This document shows, one piece after another, positions 54,463 through 62,829 of a stretch of 64,000 nt of DNA; within the stretch, counting starts at the first letter, position 1; the number at the start of each line of letters is the position of its first letter. The translations under genes were made by a program, and so were the position numbers. Source of the DNA: Chloroflexaceae bacterium (lineage in GTDB: Bacteria > Chloroflexota > Chloroflexia > Chloroflexales > Chloroflexaceae). The notes under the pieces are model-generated. The model saw only the letters and a list, made by a program, of their open reading frames with translations, was not told the DNA's origin and searched no databases. Where the stretch lies: positions 1 to 64,000 of the forward strand of contig JANWYD010000001.1 of assembly GCA_025057155.1 (NCBI GenBank), given 5' to 3'.

Positions 54463-54771
54463 GCAAGGCGGGCTGAGGCTCAGAACTGGCGCAATATCCA
54501 CGGAGCAAGCTCCAAACCCCGGTGTAGTGATCTCCGGGGCGGCTACGCCGCTCCTGGCGGGCAGGCATTGCTCAAGCCCCTGCTGAGGGGAGCCAGGACC
54601 TGCGCGGGAAGTTCTGGGGGAGCGCGACCCTCGCAACATGGCCGTACCTGACCAGATGTTTCGACATTGCCCTGGCCCTGCGCCTGTCCATCCGAACGCC
54701 CGCCGATGGAAAACATGGTACGATGGGGGTGGTTGCGACTTTGACCGTTCGTCATCTCCGGGAAAACGCGC

Positions 54772-55911
54772 ATGCCTCGAGTGTTATTGCTGCACGCCTC
54801 CGTCGGCACCGGGCACAAGCGAGCCGCCGAGGCGCTGGCCGCGGCTTTTACCCGTCGCCAACCTGGCGAGGTGCGGGTGGAAGACGTGCTTGACCATACC
54901 CCACGCCTCTTTCGCGTCGCATATGCTCGCTCGTATCTGGAACTGACTGATCGTGCCCCCCTCGTCTGGGGCTATTTTTACACCCAGAGCAACGTTGATC
55001 CCAATCTGGCCGAGTTTACCAATAATCTGCGCCGGCTCGTCGAGAGCATTGGCACCACCGGCCTGAAGGACCTGTTGCGAGCCTTTCTGCCCCAGATCAT
55101 TATCTGCACGCACTTTTTGCCGATGGAACTGCTGGTGCGCTACCGGCGCAGCGCGCAACTCACGCAGCCCATCTACTGCGTCATCACCGATTACGCCGCC
55201 CACACCTTCTGGACCTATACCGAGATTGACGGCTACTTTGTCGGCGACACGCAGACCCGCGACCAGTTGATCGCCCGCGGGGTGAGCGCCAGGCAGATCT
55301 GTGTAAGCGGCATTCCGGTTGATCCGCAGATCGCCGAACCGAAGGACCAGGTCGAGATCCGCGCCCGGTACGGCCTGCCGGTGGAAGGGCCGATCATCAC
55401 CCTCTTCGGCGGCGGGGTGAACGAGGAGCATGTGCGGGTGATCGTGCAGGGGCTCAAGCGCAGCGAGGTCGAGGCGACGCTGATCGTGGTGGCGGGGCGC
55501 AACCCGACCCTGGTGGAATACCTCGCCGACGAGCGCTCCACGCCGCGTTTGAACCTCCGGCTGTACGGCTATGTCCATTTTGTTGATGATCTGGTCGTCG
55601 CCAGCGATCTGGTGATCACCAAGGCAGGCGGACTGATCGTGAGCGAGGTGCTGGCGCGCGGCGTCCCGCTGGTGGTGATTGATCCCATCCCCGGCCACGA
55701 AGAGTGGAACGCCGACTATGTCGTCCGTTCATGCGCCGGCGTTCAGTTGCGGATGGCCGAGTCGGTGCCGGCGACGGTGGAACGCTTGCTGAGCCGGCCT
55801 CAACTGCTGGCCGAGATGCGCGCAAATGCCGCCTGCGTTGCCCGGCCCCGCGCCGCGGCGGTCATTGCCGAAAAGGTGATCAGCGATTTCAACGCACGTG
55901 GCTACCGTTGA
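54772..55911 (+). CDS. MGDG synthase-like glycolipid glycosyltransferase 1
   Basis: A 379-residue GT-B enzyme of the MGDG synthase/processive diacylglycerol glycosyltransferase group (GT28). The N-terminal LLHASVGTGHKRAAEALAAAF is the lipid-acceptor loop, THFLPMELLVRYRR and ITDYAAHTFWTYTEIDGYFV follow, and the C-terminal donor site has FGGGVNEEH, DLVITKAGGLIVSEVLARGVPLVVIDP and IPGHEEWNADYV. Makes membrane glycolipids; sugar identity is not fixed. It precedes a paralogue by 14 nt. Confidence 0.87.
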   Translation: MPRVLLLHASVGTGHKRAAEALAAAFTRRQPGEVRVEDVLDHTPRLFRVAYARSYLELTDRAPLVWGYFYTQSNVDPNLAEFTNNLRRLVESIGTTGLKDLLRAFLPQIIICTHFLPMELLVRYRRSAQLTQPIYCVITDYAAHTFWTYTEIDGYFVGDTQTRDQLIARGVSARQICVSGIPVDPQIAEPKDQVEIRARYGLPVEGPIITLFGGGVNEEHVRVIVQGLKRSEVEATLIVVAGRNPTLVEYLADERSTPRLNLRLYGYVHFVDDLVVASDLVITKAGGLIVSEVLARGVPLVVIDPIPGHEEWNADYVVRSCAGVQLRMAESVPATVERLLSRPQLLAEMRANAACVARPRAAAVIAEKVISDFNARGYR

Positions 55912-55924
55912 GCGAGGAGAGCCT

Positions 55925-57139
55925 ATGAGCGAGTCGGTGGACGTGCTCTTTGCAATCTCGGATACCGGGGGTGGGCATCGCAGCGCGGCGGTGGCTATCA
56001 GCGCCGGTCTGAACGAAGTCAGCGGCCATGCGCTCTCCTGGTCAATTGACGATATTCTGCGTCTCACCGACTTTCCCGGTGTGCGCGGCGCGCCCGAACA
56101 TTACGAACGCCTCTCAACGCGCTGGCTGCGTCTCTACGATCTGACCTTTCAACTCACCAACACCACCCGCACGGTAGATGTTCTCTCGCGCCTGGTCTTT
56201 CTCACGGCGCGCCGCAACCTGGTGCGTCTGTTGCTGGAGCGCCGGCCCCGGCTGGTGGTCTCAACCCACCCGCTGGTGCACCGGCTGGTCGTGGCGGCGC
56301 GGCAGACGCGCCGGCTGCCCTTCCGGGTAGTCACCGTGGTGACCGATCTGGTGAGCCTGCACGCCTCGTGGACTTATCCCGGCGTTGATCTGGCGCTGGT
56401 GCCCACCGACGAAGCCTACCGGATCATGTACCGGCGAGGGATGCGTCCCTCGAAGCTGCGCCGCACAGGGTTCCCCGTCCACCCGAAATTCGCCGATTAC
56501 ACTACGCCCTGCTCCGAAACTCGCCGGCAGTTGGGGCTTGATGAGCGGTTTACTGTCCTGCTGACCGCTGGCGGGGTCGGCGCCGGGCGCCTGGGGGAAC
56601 TGGTGGTGGAACTGGAGCGCGCCTTCCCCGAAAAGCAACTGCTGGTGGTAACGGGCAAGAATCGGGCCATGTACGAAGAACTGCTGCGCCGCCGCAATTC
56701 GCCGCACAGCCGTATCTACGGCTTCGTAGACAACATGGAAGCGTTAATGGCGGCGAGCGACCTGGTAGTGACCAAGGCCGGCCCGGGGACATTGATGGAG
56801 GCCCTGGTAATGCGCAAGCCGGTGATCGTCACCGAAGCGGTGGGGATGCAGGAGCGGGGCAACATTGACTTCGTGCTCAACTACGAACTGGGTCTGTTCT
56901 GCCCGACCAATGAGCGCGTCCTGAGCGCGGTGCGCGAACTGGAGGAGCCGCAACGCTACGCCGACACGGTGCGCCGCCTGGAGGGCGCTGTACCGCGTGA
57001 TGGCGCCAGGCAAATTGCGCAGATCCTCATGGAACAACTCGCCCTGGTGCAAGAACGGGCCGCTGGCGAGCCACGCCGCCCGCGCCTCCTTCCGTTGCGC
57101 GCCTGGGGGCGGCGGCAGCGCGGGCGCCGGACGCGGTGA
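55925..57139 (+). CDS. MGDG synthase-like glycolipid glycosyltransferase 2
   Basis: A 404-residue paralogue of the previous gene: FAISDTGGGHRSAAVAISAGL, STHPLVHRLVVAARQTRRL, VVTDLVSLHASWTYPGVDLALVPT, TAGGVGAGRLG, and DLVVTKAGPGTLMEALVMRKPVIV. All functional loops are intact. A basic C-terminal tail is unlike copy 1. ATG 55925 has GAGGAG and lies 14 nt after the copy 1 stop, so the pair is an operon that could add two successive sugars (mono- then di-glycosyl lipid). Confidence 0.87.
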   Translation: MSESVDVLFAISDTGGGHRSAAVAISAGLNEVSGHALSWSIDDILRLTDFPGVRGAPEHYERLSTRWLRLYDLTFQLTNTTRTVDVLSRLVFLTARRNLVRLLLERRPRLVVSTHPLVHRLVVAARQTRRLPFRVVTVVTDLVSLHASWTYPGVDLALVPTDEAYRIMYRRGMRPSKLRRTGFPVHPKFADYTTPCSETRRQLGLDERFTVLLTAGGVGAGRLGELVVELERAFPEKQLLVVTGKNRAMYEELLRRRNSPHSRIYGFVDNMEALMAASDLVVTKAGPGTLMEALVMRKPVIVTEAVGMQERGNIDFVLNYELGLFCPTNERVLSAVRELEEPQRYADTVRRLEGAVPRDGARQIAQILMEQLALVQERAAGEPRRPRLLPLRAWGRRQRGRRTR

Positions 57140-57144
57140 TGCCA

Positions 57145-57182
57145 TTGCGGATTTTAGATTGCGGATTATGGATTGCCGGGTT
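57145..57182. repeat. degenerate GGATT tandem repeat, family E
   Basis: Units of TTGCGGATTTTAGATTGCGG and ATGGATTGCC type in the 188-bp gap after the second GT; related to 51849-51882. Confidence 0.45.
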
Positions 57183-57327
57183 GTGGCGTTCTGGTACGAC
57201 CTGGGGAGGATGCAGGTGCACGGTATTTAACACCAGGCGGCACAAACTCGCACCAGCGAGGGAAACATCACCCCCACGTGAGCGCCTTGCCGAACACGCC
57301 CGGCGAGGTATGTGGCGCTGGTAAATA

Positions 57328-58191
57328 TCACCGCGGCGTCTGGTGGGCCACGTCGCCGACGGGCGGTGGCGCAGCGGCGTAGGGGAAGGCGCGGATGATC
57401 ACCCGCTGGGCGAACTTGTTAGGACCGGTCAGTGGCCAGCAGGTCACCAGGGTAACCACCTCGTAGTCTGTGGGGGCGATCAGGCGCGCATTCTCGGCCC
57501 GTTGCTCGGGCGGAGCGCCCTCTTCGTTCACTACCAGGCGTTCCTTCACCACGTAGAGAAATTGCCGTCCCTCACTGTAGAGCACCACCGGCTCGCCGGG
57601 GCGCACATAGTAGAGATCGCGGAACACCTTGCCGTACCCGCCGACGTGCCCGGCCAGCACGATGTTGCCGCCTTCGCCGGGGTTAGCTGAACCGCGATGT
57701 TGTCCAACCGCGTATTCGGCGACCTGCCATACTGCCACTCGCTGGCCGTCCTGCTCCACAACCTCCCACCCCACCTCGATCACTTTGGAGTCCACCTTGA
57801 TGCTGGGAATGACAATGCGTTCGACCAGGGCCGGATGAACTTCCGCAGGAGCGGACGACGGCGCCCCCTTATTCTGATCGACGAGCACGGGGGCCTCGAA
57901 GGCGGGCAGTGCCGCCGGGGCGGCGGATGGCGGAGTGACGGGAGCGCTGGCGAAGCTCGCGTCTGTCCGATCGGCAACGCCGCCCATCAGCACCCGTGGC
58001 GCGGCAATATCGCTATCGCCGCGGGCGGCCATGCGGTGGTAGGCGATTTCGGAATACACGCCGCCGACGTACAGCAACAGGTACAGCCCCGCAATCGCCA
58101 GCAGATTGCCCAGCGTCCAGTATACGCGGCGCCGGCGGGTCGTCTGGTTGACGGTTACAATCACATCGCCAGTTCTGGAGGGTGAGGACAT
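57328..58191 (-). CDS. sortase (class D/E-like)
   Basis: A 287-residue membrane-anchored protein: one helix near residues 29-47, a Pro/Ala-rich spacer to about 115, then the sortase beta-barrel with IPSIKVDSKVIEVGWEV, catalytic H182 (VLAGHVGGYGKVF), C251 (VVTLVTCWPLTGP) and R263 (FAQRVIIRA). The triad is complete. Sortases attach proteins to cell walls in monoderms. Chloroflexi also carry them, and no LPxTG-type substrate is seen in this window. Confidence 0.9.
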   Translation of the reverse strand: MSSPSRTGDVIVTVNQTTRRRRVYWTLGNLLAIAGLYLLLYVGGVYSEIAYHRMAARGDSDIAAPRVLMGGVADRTDASFASAPVTPPSAAPAALPAFEAPVLVDQNKGAPSSAPAEVHPALVERIVIPSIKVDSKVIEVGWEVVEQDGQRVAVWQVAEYAVGQHRGSANPGEGGNIVLAGHVGGYGKVFRDLYYVRPGEPVVLYSEGRQFLYVVKERLVVNEEGAPPEQRAENARLIAPTDYEVVTLVTCWPLTGPNKFAQRVIIRAFPYAAAPPPVGDVAHQTPR

Positions 58192-58212
58192 GCGCGAAAT
58201 GCCGTGTGTTTT

Positions 58213-58240
58213 CAGATTGACCGCGGAGTACGCAGAGACT
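58213..58240. repeat. dispersed intergenic repeat, family C copy
   Basis: GACCGCGGAGTACGCAGAGA, reversed relative to the 11186 copy, 22 bp upstream of the sortase ATG. Confidence 0.4.
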
Positions 58241-58446
58241 GAGCTTTTTGGGTCCCTTTGCGCCCCGCTATGGCGCGAACGTGTCCGGTAGATGTGAACG
58301 CTAGCAAAATGTCAGATGCTCTCCACTTTTCTGAGTATACCATCAGACCGTGACGGGGAGACACCCAGAGTTGTTCCGCAGGCTGCCTCTCTCACCGAAT
58401 ACTTATTTGACACTCCAGCCCGGACGGCATACCCTGAGCAAGGGCT

Positions 58447-58473
58447 GTGGAGCAACCCTCCGGGTTGCTCCAC
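58447..58473. terminator. hairpin, family B palindrome
   Basis: GTGGAGCAACC and GGTTGCTCCAC form a perfect 11-bp stem around CTCCG, 46 nt before the yceI ATG, within the divergent sortase-yceI spacer (58192-58518), which holds no other gene. As a leader hairpin it might regulate rather than terminate. Confidence 0.6.
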
Positions 58474-58518
58474 CCACATGTATCAGGAGTTGCTCCGACT
58501 GTATCAGGAGTCTGTTTG

Positions 58519-59262
58519 ATGCTACGGCAACTGCTTGCTGTGTTCCTCCTGGCCGGGGTGCTGACCGCCTGTGCTGCCCCCGCCGCTCAGACGCCCACCG
58601 AGGCGCCGACGAGCGCCCCCGCGCCCACCGAGGCGCCGACTGCCGCTCCCGCTCCTACTGCTGCGATGGCCGCACCCGAGTCTACGAACGTGGCGACCGC
58701 CGCTCCGGGCAGTGCCGCTGCGGTCGTGTTTCGCATCATTCCCGAGGACTCGCAGGTGACCTACGAGGTCGGCGAGACGTTCCTCAACCAGAACAACCGC
58801 TACGCGGTGGCCGTGGGCCGCACGCAACAGGTCAACGGCGAGGTGCGCTTCGACCCGGCGAACCCGCGCAACAGCAGCGTGGGGACGATTACTATTGACA
58901 TAAGCGCCTTTACCTCAGACAGCCCGCGCCGTGACAATGCCATTCGCGACCGCTGGCTTGAGTCGGCGCGCTATCCGCTGGCGACCTTCACGCCTACGGC
59001 GATTGAGGGTTTGCCCGAGACGTACACCTCAGGCGAAGAGGTAACACTGACTATCACCGGCGATCTGACCGTGCGCGAGGTGACCAGGCCGACAACGTTC
59101 ACCGTAACCGGCGCGCTTGATGGCGAGACCATCCGCGGTATGGCCGAGACGCAGATCAAGATGACCGATTTCGGCTTTCAGCCGCCGGACATTGCGGGGG
59201 TGCTGCGGGCCGAGGACGATGTGAAGATCAGCTTCAGTTTCGTAGCCCGCCCGGTGGAGTAG
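58519..59262 (+). CDS. YceI-family lipoprotein
   Basis: A 247-residue lipoprotein: signal with lipobox LTACAA, a Pro/Ala/Thr-rich linker (residues 20-60), then the YceI lipocalin-like domain with VTYEVGETFLNQNNRYAVAVG, GTITIDISAFTSDSPRRDNAIRDRWL, YPLATFTPTAIEG and MTDFGFQPPDIAG. YceI domains bind isoprenoid-type lipids and are involved in polyprenyl or base-induced responses. ATG 58519 has AGGAG 8 nt upstream. Confidence 0.9.
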   Translation: MLRQLLAVFLLAGVLTACAAPAAQTPTEAPTSAPAPTEAPTAAPAPTAAMAAPESTNVATAAPGSAAAVVFRIIPEDSQVTYEVGETFLNQNNRYAVAVGRTQQVNGEVRFDPANPRNSSVGTITIDISAFTSDSPRRDNAIRDRWLESARYPLATFTPTAIEGLPETYTSGEEVTLTITGDLTVREVTRPTTFTVTGALDGETIRGMAETQIKMTDFGFQPPDIAGVLRAEDDVKISFSFVARPVE

Positions 59263-59385
59263 AGCGCTGAACGGAATGCTTCAATTCGTGACCGCCGGGA
59301 TGCCATACTGCCAGAGTGTGGCATCACTAGAACCCGTTGCGCCTTCGCGCCGTTGCGTCAACCTCTCTAAGAAATTTTCCAATTT
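59262..59385. repeat. dispersed ~110-bp repeat, family D copy
   Basis: GAGCGCTGAACGGAATGCTT at the left end and CGTTGCGCCTTCGCGCCGTT, GCGTCAACC at the right end; follows the yceI stop. Confidence 0.55.
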
Positions 59386-59468
59386 ATCTGGCAGGGGCGT
59401 GCAGATTTAACCCCCTTTTGCGCCCTCTCCGCCAGTCCCGTGGTACGCTGCAGGGCCAGGTGCGCTCC

Positions 59469-59702
59469 TCAGGCGGCGCTGGTCGGCTCGATGCCGCTGA
59501 GGCGCACGAGGGACGCGCGCAGCAGCGCGAGCTCATCATCGGTCAGACGGGCCAGCAACGGGTCAGTAGCGGCGCCCGCTTCGCTCAGCAGCAGGAGCGC
59601 CCGAAGGGCAACGGGCCATCCCGCCTCCGATGCCATGTCACCGGCGATAAAGCGGGGGATGTGTCCGTAAGGCTGTTGTTTTAGCGAACGCGCGGTGGTC
59701 AT
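59469..59702 (-). CDS. small acidic hypothetical protein
   Basis: A 77-residue soluble protein, probably all-helical (GWPVALRALLLLSEAG, then DPLLARLTDDELALLRASLVRLSG). The ATG has a good GAGGTGAT ribosome binding site. No family recognised. Confidence 0.6.
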   Translation of the reverse strand: MTTARSLKQQPYGHIPRFIAGDMASEAGWPVALRALLLLSEAGAATDPLLARLTDDELALLRASLVRLSGIEPTSAA

Positions 59703-59829
59703 AGCATCACCTCGGCATATGGCAAGTTTTGCTTAGTGTAAAGCCGAGAGGTCATCGGAGTCAAGGGCTTTTTGTCCTGATTGAAATCCAGAGTCTTCAA
59801 GCCGCAATGGGATACGGGGAAGCCGCCGT

Positions 59830-60609
59830 TCATCCCAGCAATTCAAGCAGGCTCTCCATCACATACGTGGGCTGGACCGGCGCGCCGGGCAGATCGGCGC
59901 GTGTGCTGTCGCCGGTGAGCACCAGTGCGGTGGCCATGCCCGCGTTCACGCCCATGGCGATGTCGGTCGTCAGCCGGTCGCCGACCATCAGGCAACGTTC
60001 GGGGGGAAGCTGGAGCATTGCCCCGACAGTGCGGGCCATGATCGGCGACGGCTTGCCGACATTCACCTCGCAGCGGGTACCGGTGCAGGCCTCGATCGCG
60101 GCGATGATCGCCGCCGCGTCGGGTTCGCCGCCGCCGGGCACCGGGCAGAAGCGGTCGGGATTGGTGGCCACCAGGCGCGCCCCGGCGCGAATGGCGTCGA
60201 AGGCTACCTGTAGCTTGTGGTAGGTGAAGGTGCGGTCGAACGAGGCGACAACAATGTCAATCTCGCCGGCCCGTTCGCTCAGCCGGAAGCCTGCCGCGGT
60301 CAACTCGCCGATCAAGGGGGCCTCGCCGCAGACGAAGAGCGTGGCCCCCGGCGCGTGCTCCAGCAGCCATTGCACCAGTACGTGAGAGGAGTTGACCACC
60401 TCGTCCAATTTGGCCTGAATGCCCATCCCGCGCAATTTGGCGACGTACTGCTCGCGGGTCTTCGTCGGGTTGTTCGAGAGGAAAGCCACCCGCCGACCTT
60501 CGGCCCGCAGCGTCGCCAGCACTTCCACTGCTCCGGGCAGGGGCATGTCGCTCAGATAGAGCGTGCCGTCCAGGTCGAAGATATAGCCGTCGTACCGTGG
60601 AATGCGCAT
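59830..60609 (-). CDS. HAD-IIA family sugar/nucleotide phosphatase (NagD-like)
   Basis: A 259-residue phosphohydrolase. Motif 1 is YIFDLDGTLYLSDMPLPG, motif 2 FLSNNPTKTREQYV, motif 3 NVGKPSPIM and motif 4 LMVGDRLTTDIAMGVNAGM. All four are intact. The type IIA cap sits between motifs 2 and 3. Substrate not defined; the family hydrolyses p-nitrophenyl phosphate, phosphoglycolate and nucleoside monophosphates. Confidence 0.92.
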   Translation of the reverse strand: MRIPRYDGYIFDLDGTLYLSDMPLPGAVEVLATLRAEGRRVAFLSNNPTKTREQYVAKLRGMGIQAKLDEVVNSSHVLVQWLLEHAPGATLFVCGEAPLIGELTAAGFRLSERAGEIDIVVASFDRTFTYHKLQVAFDAIRAGARLVATNPDRFCPVPGGGEPDAAAIIAAIEACTGTRCEVNVGKPSPIMARTVGAMLQLPPERCLMVGDRLTTDIAMGVNAGMATALVLTGDSTRADLPGAPVQPTYVMESLLELLG

Positions 60610-60645
60610 TGGTTAACCGACGAAAACCGGTATCTCGATATTCCA

Positions 60646-60755
60646 GAGCGCTGACGGGAACGCTTGATCCCCGTAGCGCCCTGAGCCGTGCGGCTCGTTG
60701 CGCTCACGCCCCCATGGTTGCGGACCGAATCGTTTCGAGCAACGCTATAACGCCC
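60646..60755. repeat. dispersed ~110-bp repeat, family D copy
   Basis: GAGCGCTGACGGGAACGCTT...GAGCCGTGCGGCTCGTTGCG; closest to the 61502 copy. Its right end runs 11 bp into the 3' end of the pgl gene (stop at 60745), so the last codons of that gene may derive from the repeat. Confidence 0.5.
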
Positions 60756-61482
60756 CTGCCGCCGCCTGATCGAGCATCCACACCACGGCGCCGCCGGGCG
60801 GGCGCACAATCTGCGCGGGGATGGCGTGGGGATCATACGGTCCCCGCAGGGCCGCGCGGACCATCGGAGCCTTGTCGGCGCCCGCAACGAGGAAGAGCGC
60901 CAGGGCGGCGCGGTTCAACGCGGCGGGGCTGAGGGTCACGCGGGTGGGAGGCGGTTTTGGCGCCCCTTCGACCGGCAAGGCCCACACATCGAGCGGCGCG
61001 TCAAGCTGCGGAAAGCCCGGAAAGAGCGACGCCGTATGCCCGTCGGAACCCATGCCCAGCAGCGCGAGGTCAATGCGCCCTTCGTGCAGCGCGAGCAGGG
61101 CCGCTACCTGCTGATGGTACACTTCGGCGGCGCGAGCGGCGTCGTAGTAGGTCGCCACAGGGTACACCTGCGTCGAAGGGATGGGCACATGGGCCAGCAG
61201 GGTCTCGCGGGCCAGGCGGTAGTTGCTGTCGGGACTGTTGAAGGGCACGAGGCGCTCATCGCACCAGATCAGGCTGATCCGTTCCCAGGGAACCCGGCTG
61301 CGCAGCGGTTCCGACGCCAGCAATCCGAACACCCCCGGCGCCAGCGACCCGCCGGATACGGCGAGCAACACGCGCCCCCGCGCGCGCCCCGCCGTCTCGG
61401 CCACGGTCGCCGCCCGCTCCGCTGCCGCCGCCTGGAGTTCCTCCGGGCTGGCGTAGATCTCAACCTCGGGTTGTGCTGGCAT
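60745..61482 (-). CDS. pgl: 6-phosphogluconolactonase
   Basis: A 245-residue enzyme of the oxidative pentose phosphate pathway. It has LLAVSGGSLAPGVFGLLASEP, the ISLIWCDERLVPFNSPDSNYRLARETLL motif, LALLGMGSDGHTASLFPG and VTLSPAALNRAALALFLVAGADK, all diagnostic. Catalytic His in GSDGHTASL is present. No zwf or gnd neighbour is in the window. Confidence 0.95.
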   Translation of the reverse strand: MPAQPEVEIYASPEELQAAAAERAATVAETAGRARGRVLLAVSGGSLAPGVFGLLASEPLRSRVPWERISLIWCDERLVPFNSPDSNYRLARETLLAHVPIPSTQVYPVATYYDAARAAEVYHQQVAALLALHEGRIDLALLGMGSDGHTASLFPGFPQLDAPLDVWALPVEGAPKPPPTRVTLSPAALNRAALALFLVAGADKAPMVRAALRGPYDPHAIPAQIVRPPGGAVVWMLDQAAAGAL

Positions 61483-61501
61483 GGTCTGGAACTTTCTTGA
61501 T

Positions 61502-61615
61502 TAGAGCACTGACCGGAATGCTTGATCCACTGAAGATGAGGACACTGAGCCGTGTGGCTCGCGGCGCTCGTGCCGCCTTCGTTGCGGATCAACCTTTTCG
61601 AGAAACGCTATATTG
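61502..61615. repeat. dispersed ~110-bp repeat, family D copy
   Basis: GAGCACTGACCGGAATGCTT...GAGCCGTGTGGCTC; directly upstream of pgl. The following 61655-61740 is a C/G-rich CCCTCCTCC...GGAGGGTGGG foldback of the kind seen in the centre of the 18378 element. Confidence 0.5.
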
Positions 61616-61752
61616 GGGGCGCCCCACGCTCCTCTAACGGTAGAAGGGCGGCTGGTCCTTACCCTCCTCCGCCTCGCTAACTCGGCGCCCCCTTCCTCTC
61701 CACCTGTGGGCAAGGGAGGGGGTTGGGGGAGGGTGGGACCACCGCCTCACGC

Positions 61753-62724
61753 TTACGCGGCCACCAGGGTCTCGATGAGCCGCAGGGCGTCGTCACGGGC
61801 CGCCTCGTAGGGCTGAGCGCGCATGTAGTGGTAGGAGGCGAGCCAGAAGCTGGCCAGCAGACGCAACAGGGGCAACCGCTCTTCCTCGGCCGGCGAGAGC
61901 GGCCCGGCAACGTTGTAGCCCTCCAGCAAGCCCTCGCGCCAGGGCTCAGGGTACACCGGGCACAGGCCGCAGGCCAGATCCCACAACCCATCGCCACCCA
62001 CCCAGCGTCCTGGCGCCTCAATCGCCTCCAGATGCACCCCGTTACCGGCCGTGCAGCGCACCACCGCCGGGCTAAAGGCGCCGTGCATCAGCACCGGCCG
62101 GGGCAACTCCAGGCGCTCATCATCGAGCAGCAAGCCAATGGCCGCCCGTTCCGCCTCGCTGAACAGCAGCGCGTCAGCGGGGGGCGGGGCCAGATGCTCG
62201 CCAATGCGCCGCAGCACCATGCGCCAGTGCATCTGCGGCCAGCGCCCCGTAATGCGCGGACGCCCCGCCCCGGGGGTGTTGACGTGGTGCATGCGTCGCA
62301 GCACGCGCCCGGCCTGGCGCCCCGCGCCGCGCAGCAGGTGTGGTTCATCCAGCGCCGTCGCGGGTACGCCGGGCGCGAATGTTTCCAGGGTGTAGGCAAA
62401 GGGCGCCAGGGTGCACGACAGGTCGCGCTGAATGAGCCGCGCCGCGGGCAGGTTCTGGGCGCTCATCATGCGCAGAAAGAAGACGTGCGCCGCCAGGTCG
62501 TCCTCGGGGGCGATGCGCAGGATCAGATGCTCGTTGAGCGTTGAGATGCGCACCAGGATGTGCTGCTCGGTTTGCCCGTAGAGGGTCACAGCGGTGGGGC
62601 GCAGGTTCAGCGCGCGCACGATCAGCGCGGTATGCTCGCCCAGGTGAGCCAGCAGGCGGCGCCAGGCATCGCTCATGCCTTCGCTGACCGGTGGGATGGC
62701 GTGGTTGAGGTGGGTGTAATCCAT
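61753..62724 (-). CDS. APH-fold protein with a dead catalytic loop
   Basis: A 323-residue protein with the aminoglycoside/choline phosphotransferase fold: an N-lobe to about residue 120, then the C-lobe. The catalytic HGDxxxxN is HGAFSPAVV (214-222), so the catalytic base Asp is Ala and the metal-binding Asn is Val. The usual IDWE (DFG-equivalent) is AIEAPG, with Glu instead of Asp. The N-lobe Lys region reads LILRIAPE. The rest, including WVGGDGLWDLA, is well kept, which argues for a pseudokinase rather than a decaying gene. Function unknown. Confidence 0.75.
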   Translation of the reverse strand: MDYTHLNHAIPPVSEGMSDAWRRLLAHLGEHTALIVRALNLRPTAVTLYGQTEQHILVRISTLNEHLILRIAPEDDLAAHVFFLRMMSAQNLPAARLIQRDLSCTLAPFAYTLETFAPGVPATALDEPHLLRGAGRQAGRVLRRMHHVNTPGAGRPRITGRWPQMHWRMVLRRIGEHLAPPPADALLFSEAERAAIGLLLDDERLELPRPVLMHGAFSPAVVRCTAGNGVHLEAIEAPGRWVGGDGLWDLACGLCPVYPEPWREGLLEGYNVAGPLSPAEEERLPLLRLLASFWLASYHYMRAQPYEAARDDALRLIETLVAA

Positions 62725-62760
62725 TGGTTCTGGTATGAAACTGGTCGGTTGAAGAGAGGT

Positions 62761-62790
62761 GGAGAAACCGGGTCTCCCAACGCTCCTGCC
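62761..62790. repeat. dispersed palindrome, family A copy
   Basis: GGAGAAACCGGGTCTCCC followed by AACGCTCCTGCC, between the APH-fold gene and the NHL gene. Confidence 0.6.
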
Positions 62791-62829
62791 TGCTGATCCC
62801 TGCGAAAACCCTCGTTCCTCCGTCCCCCC

